Source: Asticcacaulis sp. YBE204
GTDB lineage: Bacteria > Pseudomonadota > Alphaproteobacteria > Caulobacterales > Caulobacteraceae
Assembly (NCBI RefSeq): GCF_000495855.1
Contig: NZ_AWGF01000003.1
Coordinates: 62,001-126,000, forward strand
Direction: 5' to 3'
DNA length: 64,000 bases
How positions within the stretch are numbered: the stretch's first letter is position 1; every line of letters starts with the position of its first letter. Position numbers and translations under genes: made by a program. The notes beneath the pieces were generated by a model. It was given only the letters and a program-made list of their open reading frames with translations, did not search any database and was not told the DNA's origin. This document shows positions 57,041-64,000 of the stretch, piece by piece.

Positions 57041-57174
57041 ATACTCCCCCGCCACGCGGGGGAGGTGGCGCCGAGTGAAACGAGGTGACGGAGGGGGGCC
57101 TTGCCGATGTTGAAAAGGCCCCCACCACCACGCCTTTCAGGCGCGGTCCCCCTCCCCACGTGGTGGGGAGGTAT
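57041..57174. repeat. MITE-like palindromic element, left of the O-antigen ligase gene
   Basis: 134 bp with terminal inverted repeats ATACTCCCCC...GGGGAGGTAT and internal GGGGGAGGTGG, CCCCCACCACCA and CCTCCCCAC motifs. The same motif order occurs at 58533-58738. Confidence 0.75.
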
Positions 57175-57218
57175 TAAGTCGGGTAAGCTTTTTTACCTTT
57201 TGCCTTTACCATAAGGCC

Positions 57219-58529
57219 ATGCCCGCCAGGCCCGCCTACGAAGATGACGACTATGTCGCGCCCTATGCGCAGCGAAACGTCGTGCCTTCAACACAGGATA
57301 CGCCGCTGGACGGGCTGGCCCTTTGGATCTATCGGGCCGAGATTCTGCTCGCCTGTTTCTGCGTCTTCATGTTCACCGAAGCCCTGTGGGCGCCGCTGTT
57401 CGCCCCCAACCAGGAAACCGGCGGCGACGTGGCGTGGATGCGGCTCCTGTGGCTGCCGGTCTATGGCCTGACCCTGCTGCTGTGTGCGCTCCGGGCCGAC
57501 AGGTTCCTGCGCATTTTACCCGCCCTGTTCATGGGCGGGCTGCTGATCGGTTTGTGTTACGCGTCGGGATACTGGTCCATCGACCCCGCCGTGACCAGTC
57601 GACGCTCACTGGCCCTCGCCTTTACCACCCTGTTCGGGCTTTATCTGGGGATGCGCTTCAAGGGCTCGGACCTGACCCAGATCGTCGCCCTGACCTTCAC
57701 CGTCTTGGCGGTCGGCAGCATTCTGGCGGCGCTTTTCTATCCTACGATGGGCGTCCACCACGACATCAATGCCGGGGCGTGGCGCGGCCTGTGGCACGAA
57801 AAGAACCAGATGGCCTCGCTGATGACCTTCGGCTTCGTCGCCGCCTGCGCCAGCGCCTTCATCGTCCCCGAACGCCGCACGGCGTGGATCGTGGCGGCGG
57901 CCCTTATCTTCTTTCTGGTGGTCATGTCGCGCTCAAAGACCTCGCTGCTGGCCTGTATGCTCAGCCTGTTCGCCATGCCGGTCCTGATGGCGCTGAAACG
58001 CGGCGGCATATTGAGCGTCCTGTTCGTATGGGCTGCCGCGACGGTCTCGCTGATCGGCGGGACATTGTTCTTCCTGATGCCCGAAGCGATCTTCAAGGCG
58101 CTGGGCAAGGACCCGACGTTGACGGGCCGCACAGAAATCTGGGAGTCGCTGCTGCGTCTGTCGGACAAGCGCCCGTGGCTCGGTTACGGCTACAAGGCCT
58201 TCTGGGGGCCGGATTCGGTGCCCAACAAGATCGTCAAGATGGAGACGCACTGGGACGTGCCCTCGGCGCACAACGGCTGGCTGGACCTGCTGGTGCAACT
58301 GGGCTGGCTGGGCGTCATACTGTTCGGCAGCGTGCTGGCCATCGCCTTTTTCTGCGCCCTGTTCCGGTTTGCGCGCGTGAAGGACGGGTTTTTTTCGGTG
58401 CTGACGCTGTGCCTGTTCAGCTTCCTGATCTTGTCGGAAAGCTTTATTCTGGGACAGAATACGCTGATCTGGGTGCTGTTTATCTGCGCGATGTCGCGCC
58501 TGACGGCGAACCGGTTGCAGGACACCTAA
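57219..58529 (+). CDS. O-antigen ligase/polymerase-like membrane protein
   Basis: 436-residue multi-helix protein of the O-antigen ligase (WaaL/Wzy_C) superfamily. About eleven hydrophobic helices, with a large periplasmic loop that contains GRTEIWESLLRLSDKRPWLGYGY and SAHNGWLDLLVQLGWLGVI, motifs typical of the Wzy_C domain. It would polymerise or ligate a surface polysaccharide on the periplasmic face. It sits between two MITE-like repeats, separate from flagellar and pyrimidine genes. The glycan is unknown. Confidence 0.85.
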   Translation: MPARPAYEDDDYVAPYAQRNVVPSTQDTPLDGLALWIYRAEILLACFCVFMFTEALWAPLFAPNQETGGDVAWMRLLWLPVYGLTLLLCALRADRFLRILPALFMGGLLIGLCYASGYWSIDPAVTSRRSLALAFTTLFGLYLGMRFKGSDLTQIVALTFTVLAVGSILAALFYPTMGVHHDINAGAWRGLWHEKNQMASLMTFGFVAACASAFIVPERRTAWIVAAALIFFLVVMSRSKTSLLACMLSLFAMPVLMALKRGGILSVLFVWAAATVSLIGGTLFFLMPEAIFKALGKDPTLTGRTEIWESLLRLSDKRPWLGYGYKAFWGPDSVPNKIVKMETHWDVPSAHNGWLDLLVQLGWLGVILFGSVLAIAFFCALFRFARVKDGFFSVLTLCLFSFLILSESFILGQNTLIWVLFICAMSRLTANRLQDT

Positions 58530-58532
58530 CTT

Positions 58533-58738
58533 ATACTCCCCCAGTTTACTGGGGGAGGTGGATCGATGCCGCAGGCAGCGAGACGGTGGGGGGCTCGCGT
58601 AGATACCGCGAATAAATCTGCGGCCCGACGCGCGCTTTACAATGACCGAGAAGGCCCCCACCACCACATCCGCATCGGCGGTCCGATCACCGACTTCGTC
58701 GGCTCGTGCGGTCCCCCTCCCCACAAGTGGGGAGGTAT
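58533..58738. repeat. MITE-like palindromic element, right of the O-antigen ligase gene
   Basis: 206 bp with the same ATACTCCCCC...GGGGAGGTAT ends and the internal AAGGCCCCCACCACCAC motif. It carries extra internal sequence compared with the left copy. Confidence 0.75.
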
Positions 58739-58741
58739 AAT

Positions 58742-59818
58742 TTAGGCGTCCGCCCCTACCGCCTGCGACACGTGCGTGAACCCGTCACGAAGCAACAGAT
58801 CGACCAGATCGCGCTTGATTTCGTCAACCAGACCCGGCCCTTTGAAAACCATCGCCGAGTACAATTGCACCGCCGAGGCCCCGGCCCTGATCTTGACATA
58901 GGCATCGGCCCCCGAGGCGATCCCGCCCGCCCCGATCAGCAGCAACCGACCCTCCGACACCTGCCGCGCTGTGCGCAAGGCCGCCGTCGACAACGCAAAG
59001 AGAGGCGCCCCCGACAGGCCGCCGGTCTCGGCCTTCTGCGCCGATTGCAGGGTCTCGGCGCGCTCGATCGTCGTGTTCGACACGATCAGTGCGTCGAGCC
59101 CGTGCGTCATGGTCGATTGCACCGTGTCGGCGATCTCGTCTTCCGTCAGGTCCGGCGCGATCTTGAGGAAGATCGGATAGTTCTGCCCGGTCACGCGCAC
59201 CAGATCGGCGCGCGTGGCGGCAATCTGCGCCAGCAACTCATCCAGATGCGACTTGCCCTGAAGCGCCCGCAGCCCCGGCGTATTGGGCGACGAAATATTG
59301 GCCGTGAAATAGCTCGACAGGCCCCACAGGCGCTTCAGGCCCGTGACGTAATCGGCCATGCGGTCGGTGGCGTCCTTGTTGGCGCCGATATTGGCCCCCA
59401 GAACGGGACGGCTCACACGCCCGACATAGCGCTCCAGATGCCCGGCGAAGACATCGAGCCCCTTGTTGTTGAAGCCCATGCGGTTGATCACCGCCTCATC
59501 CTCGCTCAGACGAAACAGGCGCGGACGCGGATTGCCCTCCTGAGGCAGCGGCGTCACCGTCCCGCATTCGACGAAGCCGAACCCGGCGCGCGACATGGCC
59601 AGCGGCACGTCGGCGTTCTTGTCGAACCCGGCCGCCAGACCGACGCAGTTGCGCGCCGATACCCCGCCGCCCGTGCAGGGAAACTCGACCGTCAGTTCCA
59701 GCGGATCGTAAGACGACTGAGGCCCCAAACCCGATTTCAAGGCCAGGATCGTCGCCGCATGGGCGTCTTCGGGATCGAGACCGTGCAGGGCGCGGGTGGC
59801 CAGCTTATAGATGTCCAT
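58742..59818 (-). CDS. pyrD: dihydroorotate dehydrogenase (quinone), class 2
   Basis: 358-residue flavoprotein that oxidises dihydroorotate to orotate and passes electrons to ubiquinone; membrane-associated. GLAAGFDKNADVP, NRMGFNNKG, LGANIGANK, NISSPNTPGLRALQG with the catalytic Ser, and GGIASGADAY with FMN phosphate contacts are all present. The N-terminal helix extension marks class 2. It begins directly after the sixA stop with no gap. Confidence 0.96.
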   Translation of the reverse strand: MDIYKLATRALHGLDPEDAHAATILALKSGLGPQSSYDPLELTVEFPCTGGGVSARNCVGLAAGFDKNADVPLAMSRAGFGFVECGTVTPLPQEGNPRPRLFRLSEDEAVINRMGFNNKGLDVFAGHLERYVGRVSRPVLGANIGANKDATDRMADYVTGLKRLWGLSSYFTANISSPNTPGLRALQGKSHLDELLAQIAATRADLVRVTGQNYPIFLKIAPDLTEDEIADTVQSTMTHGLDALIVSNTTIERAETLQSAQKAETGGLSGAPLFALSTAALRTARQVSEGRLLLIGAGGIASGADAYVKIRAGASAVQLYSAMVFKGPGLVDEIKRDLVDLLLRDGFTHVSQAVGADA

Positions 59819-60322
59819 TTATTCGCCCAGATCCTTCGGTTTCAGCACGCCGTCATAGAGCGGGCGGCCCGCCACATCGACCTCGAACACGGTCGCCGCC
59901 GCCGTGGGATAGGTGCCGCGCACCTTGTCGATCTCGGTCTGCGAGGCCGCGCCCTCGGTCATATAGTCGAGGATCAGATACTGGATGCCCGGATTGTGCC
60001 CGATGACCAGCAGGCAGTCGCCCGCCTCCTCATGCGCCTCGACCAGACGGCGCAGGTCGTTGGCGCCGGCATTATACAGATCGTCGCGGCGCTCGGCGTG
60101 GATCGGACCCAGCACCGCGTTCACCGCATCGAAGGTCTGCGACGTGCGGTGGGCCGACGACACCAGCGCAAAGTCGGGCTTCAACCCGCGCGCCTTGAGC
60201 GCCTCGGCCACCGCGGTGGCTTCACGCACCCCGCGCTGCATCAGGTCGCGCTCGAAATCCTCGCCCGACTCCGCGTCCTTTTCGGCCTTGCCGTGACGCA
60301 TGACGATCAGATGCTTCATCAT
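59819..60322 (-). CDS. SixA-type phosphohistidine phosphatase
   Basis: 167-residue histidine phosphatase (phosphoglycerate mutase fold). Phosphate-accepting VMRHGKAEKD with the RHG motif, SSAHRTSQT and the second His in VIGHNPG are present. SixA-like enzymes dephosphorylate histidine phosphotransfer domains or NPr. It is the first gene of the pyrD unit; two ATGs are adjacent at the start. Exact substrate unknown. Confidence 0.88.
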   Translation of the reverse strand: MMKHLIVMRHGKAEKDAESGEDFERDLMQRGVREATAVAEALKARGLKPDFALVSSAHRTSQTFDAVNAVLGPIHAERRDDLYNAGANDLRRLVEAHEEAGDCLLVIGHNPGIQYLILDYMTEGAASQTEIDKVRGTYPTAAATVFEVDVAGRPLYDGVLKPKDLGE

Positions 60323-60695
60323 ATCGAACTATCCTTATTCCCGCGCATATGGCCGCGACTCCGGTCGTGTTTCAAGCCTGTTTTACAGGTGTTTTTCGCG
60401 AAAACTCCGGCGCGCGGATTTTACCAAGTAAAACCGCGTCTAAAGCCAATGCAAACCCTTCGCAAATATGACATTCAGATTTAAGCTTACAGACATGTAA
60501 TGAAAGCGGATCAAAAAGCCTTTATGGCATCGGGTTTTATTGCGCTTCACATTACAAAAACTTAAATCCCCGACCGCTTCACATAAATCGGACAAAACTA
60601 TATAAGCCGGGTAACGACGGGGGCGGTAAAAACGCGCGTAGAACAGGTTTATGCCTCCCCGGCACCTTATTTTGTTTTTACCCAGAGACCTCCCC
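60323..60695. other. 373-bp intergenic region between sixA and a receptor gene
   Basis: Divergent region holding both promoters. No ORF of coding quality and no palindrome of note. A promoter candidate for the receptor is annotated separately. TTCACAT-type repeats occur at about 60546 and 60578. Confidence 0.6.
60578..60606 (+). promoter_or_regulatory. candidate promoter of the 60696 receptor gene
   Basis: -35 TTCACA (60578-60583), 17-bp spacer, -10 TATAAG (60601-60606); about 85 bp upstream of the ATG. Sequence match only. Confidence 0.5.
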
Positions 60696-62924
60696 ATGTC
60701 CTCCTCCCTGAATTCCACCGTCAGCTTCGCCGTGCTGGCCTCGCTTCTGCTGGTGTCGGGCGCGCACGCCCAAACCGCACAAACCGATCCGAAAGCCGAC
60801 CCCAAGGCTGAGGTCAAAACCGAAACCAAGAAGGCGGACGAAGAAACCACCACGGTTACCGTCACGGGGGCCAAGGCGCAGAACCGCATCGACCGTCAGG
60901 TCTACGACAACACCAAGAACCCCGACGCCGCTGTCGGCACCGCCGCCGACTCGCTGAACAAGGTGCCGGGCGTCACAGTCGATGCCAACGGCAATGTCGC
61001 CCTGCGCGGCAATTCCAACGTTCAGGTCTATGTCGACGGCAAGCCCTCGGCCATGATGTCGGGCGACAACCGCGCCGGCGCCATCCAAGCCATGTCGGGC
61101 GGCGACATTTCGTCGGTCGAGGTCATGAACAATCCCGGCGCGCAGTTTTCCTCCGAAGGGTCGGGCGGCATCATCAATCTGGTCATGAAGAAGAACCGTC
61201 GTCCGGGCGGCTACGGCTCGGCCAATGTGGCGGTCGGCGACGGTCGCTATAATGGCGGCGTCAGCGGCAGCTACACGGCGGGTAAGGTGTCGTTCAACGG
61301 TGGCATCAACTATCGCGAAGACGGTGGCACGGGCAAGTCGACGCGCCGTCAGCGCGCGCTCGACGCCAACGGCAACACCACCTCGCGCACCGAGTCCAAT
61401 ACCATCGGCACGGCCAAGTTCAACAATCTGGGGATCAATGCGGGCGTCGACTATAATCTCGACGACACCAATACCCTGAGCGCGGCCGTCGCCTACAGCC
61501 GTCGCGAGGTCAACATCACCGGCAGCGGCGACAATGCGACCCTGAATGCCGCCGGTGTGGTCACGCGCCGGTACGGCAGTCTCGTGCGCGCCGAAAACCC
61601 AGGCCAGGACCAGAGCCTCGCCCTGACCTGGAGCCATGTCGGCAAGCTGCCGGGCGAAACGCTCAAGGCCGACCTGCGCATCAGCCGCTCGACCGGCGAA
61701 AGCATCACGACCAATACCTTCAACTACACCCTGCCGAGCGTCTCGACGGCGACCGATCGCAAGACCTCGTCGCGCGACCTGTCGAGCGCCGTGTTCAGCC
61801 TCGACTACAACCGCCCGGTCGGCACCGATCAGTTGACCACCGGCCTTCAGATCACCCGCGACGACAGCTCCAACCGCAACGAATCGACCGGCACCGGCGC
61901 TGACGGCCTCGGCAACGCCCTTCTGACCAATGGGTTCGAGTACAAGCAGACCCTTACCGCCGCCTATATGACCTATCAGAAGCCATTCGGCGAAAAGTGG
62001 GTCGTCCTCGCCGGCCTGCGCATGGAAAACCTCGACCTCGACACCTATCTGGTCAATGCCGCCACGCACACCAATATCAACTACACGAAATACAGCCCCA
62101 GCCTGTTCGCGACCTACCTGATCTCGGACACCGCCAAGCTGCGCTTCTCCTATGCGCGTCGCCTGCAACGCCCGAACCCGCAATCGCTGAACGCTGCCCT
62201 GACCTATAACGATCCGACCAACGTCACCCAGGGCAACCCGAACCTCAAGCCGCAGGAGACCGACTCGTTCGAACTGGGCTACGAAGTCGCCAAGGGCAAG
62301 ATCAACTATCAGATCCGCGGCTATTATCGCGACAATCAGAACGTCATCACCCAGACCAGCCGCTTCCTGACGGGCAATGTGTTGCTGACGACGCAGGAAA
62401 ACGGCGGTGAAAGCCAGGCTGGCGGGATCGAGTTCAACTTCAATGGCCAGTTGACGCCGAAGCTGAACCTGACTCTGGGCGGCGATATCGCCCACACCGA
62501 ACTGACCACTCCGGCGACCGGCAGTCAGGAAGCCGATTCGCTCAATGGCCGGATGAACTTCACCTATAATGCGACGGCCAAAGATTCGATCTCGGTCTTC
62601 TTCTTCTCGCGCGGCAAGACCCTCACCGGTCAGGGCTATACCGAGCCCTTCGGCATGGGCAACTTCACCTATGCCCGCAAGCTGACGCCGAAGGCAACCC
62701 TGACCCTGACGGTACGCGACCCGCTCAATACCGGCAAGTCGGTCACCTATACCCAGACCAAGACCGTCTATTCGGAATCGAGCCGCAGCCAGCAGGCCTC
62801 GGTCATCTATCTCGGTCTGCGCTATGCCTTCGGCGGTCCGGCCCCGGCCAATGCCAACCAGCAACCGCAGATGCGCATCATGGGCGGACCAGGCGGTCCG
62901 GGCATGCGCCCCGGCGGCATGTAA
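60696..62924 (+). CDS. TonB-dependent receptor, outer-membrane beta-barrel family
   Basis: 742 residues. Signal peptide ends SGAHAQ, followed by an acidic/Lys-rich linker (DPKADPKAEVKTETKKADE), then the plug (NGNVALRGNSNVQVYVDGKPSAM, IINLVMKKN) and the barrel. The barrel ends around YLGLRYAFGG and a 25-30-residue Gly/Pro/Met-rich tail (QQPQMRIMGGPGGPGMRPGG) follows, which is unusual as receptors usually end in an aromatic residue. Plug pattern fits the outer-membrane beta-barrel family related to oar/FecA receptors. Substrate unknown; a terminator follows. Confidence 0.9.
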   Translation: MSSSLNSTVSFAVLASLLLVSGAHAQTAQTDPKADPKAEVKTETKKADEETTTVTVTGAKAQNRIDRQVYDNTKNPDAAVGTAADSLNKVPGVTVDANGNVALRGNSNVQVYVDGKPSAMMSGDNRAGAIQAMSGGDISSVEVMNNPGAQFSSEGSGGIINLVMKKNRRPGGYGSANVAVGDGRYNGGVSGSYTAGKVSFNGGINYREDGGTGKSTRRQRALDANGNTTSRTESNTIGTAKFNNLGINAGVDYNLDDTNTLSAAVAYSRREVNITGSGDNATLNAAGVVTRRYGSLVRAENPGQDQSLALTWSHVGKLPGETLKADLRISRSTGESITTNTFNYTLPSVSTATDRKTSSRDLSSAVFSLDYNRPVGTDQLTTGLQITRDDSSNRNESTGTGADGLGNALLTNGFEYKQTLTAAYMTYQKPFGEKWVVLAGLRMENLDLDTYLVNAATHTNINYTKYSPSLFATYLISDTAKLRFSYARRLQRPNPQSLNAALTYNDPTNVTQGNPNLKPQETDSFELGYEVAKGKINYQIRGYYRDNQNVITQTSRFLTGNVLLTTQENGGESQAGGIEFNFNGQLTPKLNLTLGGDIAHTELTTPATGSQEADSLNGRMNFTYNATAKDSISVFFFSRGKTLTGQGYTEPFGMGNFTYARKLTPKATLTLTVRDPLNTGKSVTYTQTKTVYSESSRSQQASVIYLGLRYAFGGPAPANANQQPQMRIMGGPGGPGMRPGGM

Positions 62925-62929
62925 GAGAT

Positions 62930-62963
62930 GAGCCTCAGATCGCCGTCTGAGGCTCTAATTTTT
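62930..62963 (+). terminator. intrinsic terminator of the receptor gene
   Basis: GAGCCTCAGA-N6-TCTGAGGCTC perfect 10-bp stem, then TAATTTTT, 6 bp after the stop codon. Confidence 0.85.
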
Positions 62964-62967
62964 AGTC

Positions 62968-63031
62968 GCGCATTTGATTCCGAAACGAAGTTCGACGCAG
63001 TCAAAACCGCTGCACACTTTTCGGAATGCGC
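62968..63031 (-). repeat. palindromic repeat, expanded copy 6
   Basis: 64 bp, GCGCAT at one end and ATGCGC at the other; minus-strand core TTCCGAAAAGTGTGCAGCGG and TTTTGACTGCGTC. Core is the family sequence with an extended other arm. Confidence 0.7.
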
Positions 63032-63034
63032 TTT

Positions 63035-63068
63035 AAAAAGCCCGGCTTCATCGCGAAGCCGGGCTTTT
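63035..63068 (-). terminator. strong intrinsic terminator of the methyltransferase gene
   Basis: Stem AAAAGCCCGGCTTC/GAAGCCGGGCTTTT (63036-63049 and 63055-63068) with a 5-base loop. T-tract on the minus strand suits the gene ending at 63070; it can act on both strands. Confidence 0.85.
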
Positions 63069-63069
63069 C

Positions 63070-63825
63070 TCATTTGATGTCACATCCCGCCACCGGATGA
63101 ACCGGCTGAGGCTGCGGCACCCCCAGTGCGTCGCGCAGGTCGTCGATCACCGAGGTCGCGGTGCCGCGAATATTCGAGCGAATGGCGCGCTTGCCCGCTT
63201 CCATCAGGATCAACCCGCCCGGATAGGGCCAGATACGCGGCGCCCAGGTCTCAAACGTCTGCGCCCAGCGCAGGCACGAGCGCATCGGCGGCACGAACAG
63301 GGCGTGCGACCAGGCCAGAGGCTCAAGCTCGGCGGCCCGCAGCAGATGCTCCAGTTGCGAGCGCGAAAACGGCTGGCCGTGGCCGAACGGCGTCTTTTCG
63401 GCATGGGTCCACAGACCGCCGCGCGCCGTCACCGCCAGAATCAGCCGCCCGTTGGTCGTCAGCAGCCGCGAGGCCTCCATCAGGACGCCTTCGGGGTTGG
63501 GGGCTTCCTCAAGCCCGTGCATGATGAAGATGCGGTCGAACATGGCCGAGGGAAACGGCGTATAGTGTTCATCGACCAGTACGCAACGGCTTTTCAGACC
63601 TTCGGGCCAGATTTCCGCCCCCTGCGCCGCCGGCATGGCCGCGATCACCCGCCGCGCCTCCGCCGGAAACAAGTCGAGCCACGGCGTCGTATAGCCGAGC
63701 CCCAGCACGTCGCAGCCGGTCAGGTCGGGCCACGCCTCGTTCAGTTTCGCCGCCACCATACGTCGGGTCACGGCCCCTTCGGGCGTGGCGTAGAAACGGC
63801 TCAGTTCGGAAACGGTGCGACGCAA
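63070..63825 (-). CDS. class I SAM-dependent methyltransferase
   Basis: 251 residues, methyltransferase type 11-like. SAM-binding CDVLGLGYTTPWLD near residue 38 (an unusual motif I, GLGYTTP), an acidic residue after motif II, PFPSAMFDRIFIMHGLEEAPNPE as motif IV and LTTNGRLILAV as the following strand (each in part). It has a small C-terminal extension. Divergent from gloB at the right edge, a neighbourhood I recall from related genomes. Substrate unknown. Confidence 0.8.
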   Translation of the reverse strand: MRRTVSELSRFYATPEGAVTRRMVAAKLNEAWPDLTGCDVLGLGYTTPWLDLFPAEARRVIAAMPAAQGAEIWPEGLKSRCVLVDEHYTPFPSAMFDRIFIMHGLEEAPNPEGVLMEASRLLTTNGRLILAVTARGGLWTHAEKTPFGHGQPFSRSQLEHLLRAAELEPLAWSHALFVPPMRSCLRWAQTFETWAPRIWPYPGGLILMEAGKRAIRSNIRGTATSVIDDLRDALGVPQPQPVHPVAGCDIK

Positions 63826-63877
63826 CAGTCAAACCTCGGCAAAGGCGGTGGTGTTCCCTATATATAGGGGAGATTAA

Positions 63878-63921
63878 GCGCATTCCAAAAAGTGTGTAGC
63901 GGTTTTTGGATTCAAATGCGC
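63878..63921 (+). repeat. 43-bp imperfect palindromic repeat, copy 7
   Basis: GCGCATTCC, AAAAAGTGTGTAGCGG and TTTTTGGATTCAAATGCGC in sequence, in the divergent promoter region between the methyltransferase and gloB. Confidence 0.85.
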
Positions 63922-63952
63922 GTCAAGCCAAAGCTTATCAGAGGAAATCGTC

Positions 63953-64000
63953 GTGTCCGGTTTGCAAATCCACCTCTTTCCCGCCTTAAGCGACAATTAC
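63953..64000 (+). CDS. gloB: hydroxyacylglutathione hydrolase GloB (3' truncated)
   Basis: First 16 residues only: MSGLQIHLFPALSDNY, which is the glyoxalase II N-terminal strand (xIHxFPxLxDNY). The GTG start at 63953 has GAGGA about 8 bases upstream. The metal-binding HxHxDH motif lies beyond the window. GloB hydrolyses S-lactoylglutathione to D-lactate and glutathione. Confidence 0.75.
   Translation, partial: MSGLQIHLFPALSDNY

Noticed and set aside
60678-62864. 728-residue minus-strand ORF opposite the second receptor
   Set aside because: Shadow frame; Gly/Ala/Arg-rich with no motifs.

Overview
The window is high-GC chromosomal DNA from an alphaproteobacterium, most likely a Caulobacteraceae member (Asticcacaulis-like; this genus call is inference). 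Supporting signs are the GTTC-N7-GTTC SOS box, the flgF-flgG-flgA-flgH cluster behind a textbook sigma-54 promoter, TonB-dependent receptors, Tat-exported hydrolases and the mreBCD-mrdA-mrdB order. Almost all DNA is coding. I see no prophage, integrase, transposase or CRISPR array.

Layout. 1-3000: end of a pteridine-reductase-like SDR, long-chain polyprenyl diphosphate synthase, a TrmN6-like methyltransferase and a RelB/ParE toxin-antitoxin pair. 3-9.5 kb: ClpB, a VapBC pair, a Tat-exported esterase, IF-3 with an apparent ATT start, and a glycosyltransferase. 9.5-16.5 kb: hydrolase, a Tat-exported gamma-glutamyltransferase-like enzyme, an epimerase, a Y-family polymerase under an SOS promoter, a lipoprotein and an MFS exporter. 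16.6-21.3 kb: tRNA-Arg(ACG) followed by a type III restriction-modification pair. 21.4-26.9 kb: a GH2 glycosidase, a lipoprotein gamma-glutamyltransferase coupled to a sirtuin, and a low-GC lipoprotein.

27-33.6 kb: the rod-shape (elongasome) operon mreB, mreC, mreD, mrdA, rodA plus an acidic protein of unknown function, all on the minus strand. 34-40.6 kb: a VTT membrane protein, a large TonB-dependent receptor with an 800-bp AT-rich upstream region, and an aspartate aminotransferase. 40.8-47.9 kb: a WecA/MraY-type transferase, ArfB, a DUF2459 protein, Dps, and the de novo NAD operon nadA-nadB-nadC, interrupted by a low-GC gene of unknown function. 48-53.8 kb: YefM-YoeB, an acyltransferase, a MacAB-like ABC export module and a divergent MarR-GNAT fusion regulator. 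54-64 kb: flagellar genes, an O-antigen-ligase-like protein bracketed by two MITE-like repeats, PyrD and SixA, a second TonB-dependent receptor, a methyltransferase and the start of gloB.

Two families of interspersed repeats recur between genes: a ~43-bp imperfect palindrome (seven copies, often touching stop codons) and C/G-rich CTCCCC...GGGGAG elements (four copies). The most interesting unexplained items are these repeats, the AT-rich TTGAAAT-motif region near 39 kb, the foreign-looking gene inside the nad operon, the apparently leaderless SOS polymerase, and the MarR-GNAT/ABC module with two adjacent perfect palindromes. All functions are read from motifs; no database search was possible.
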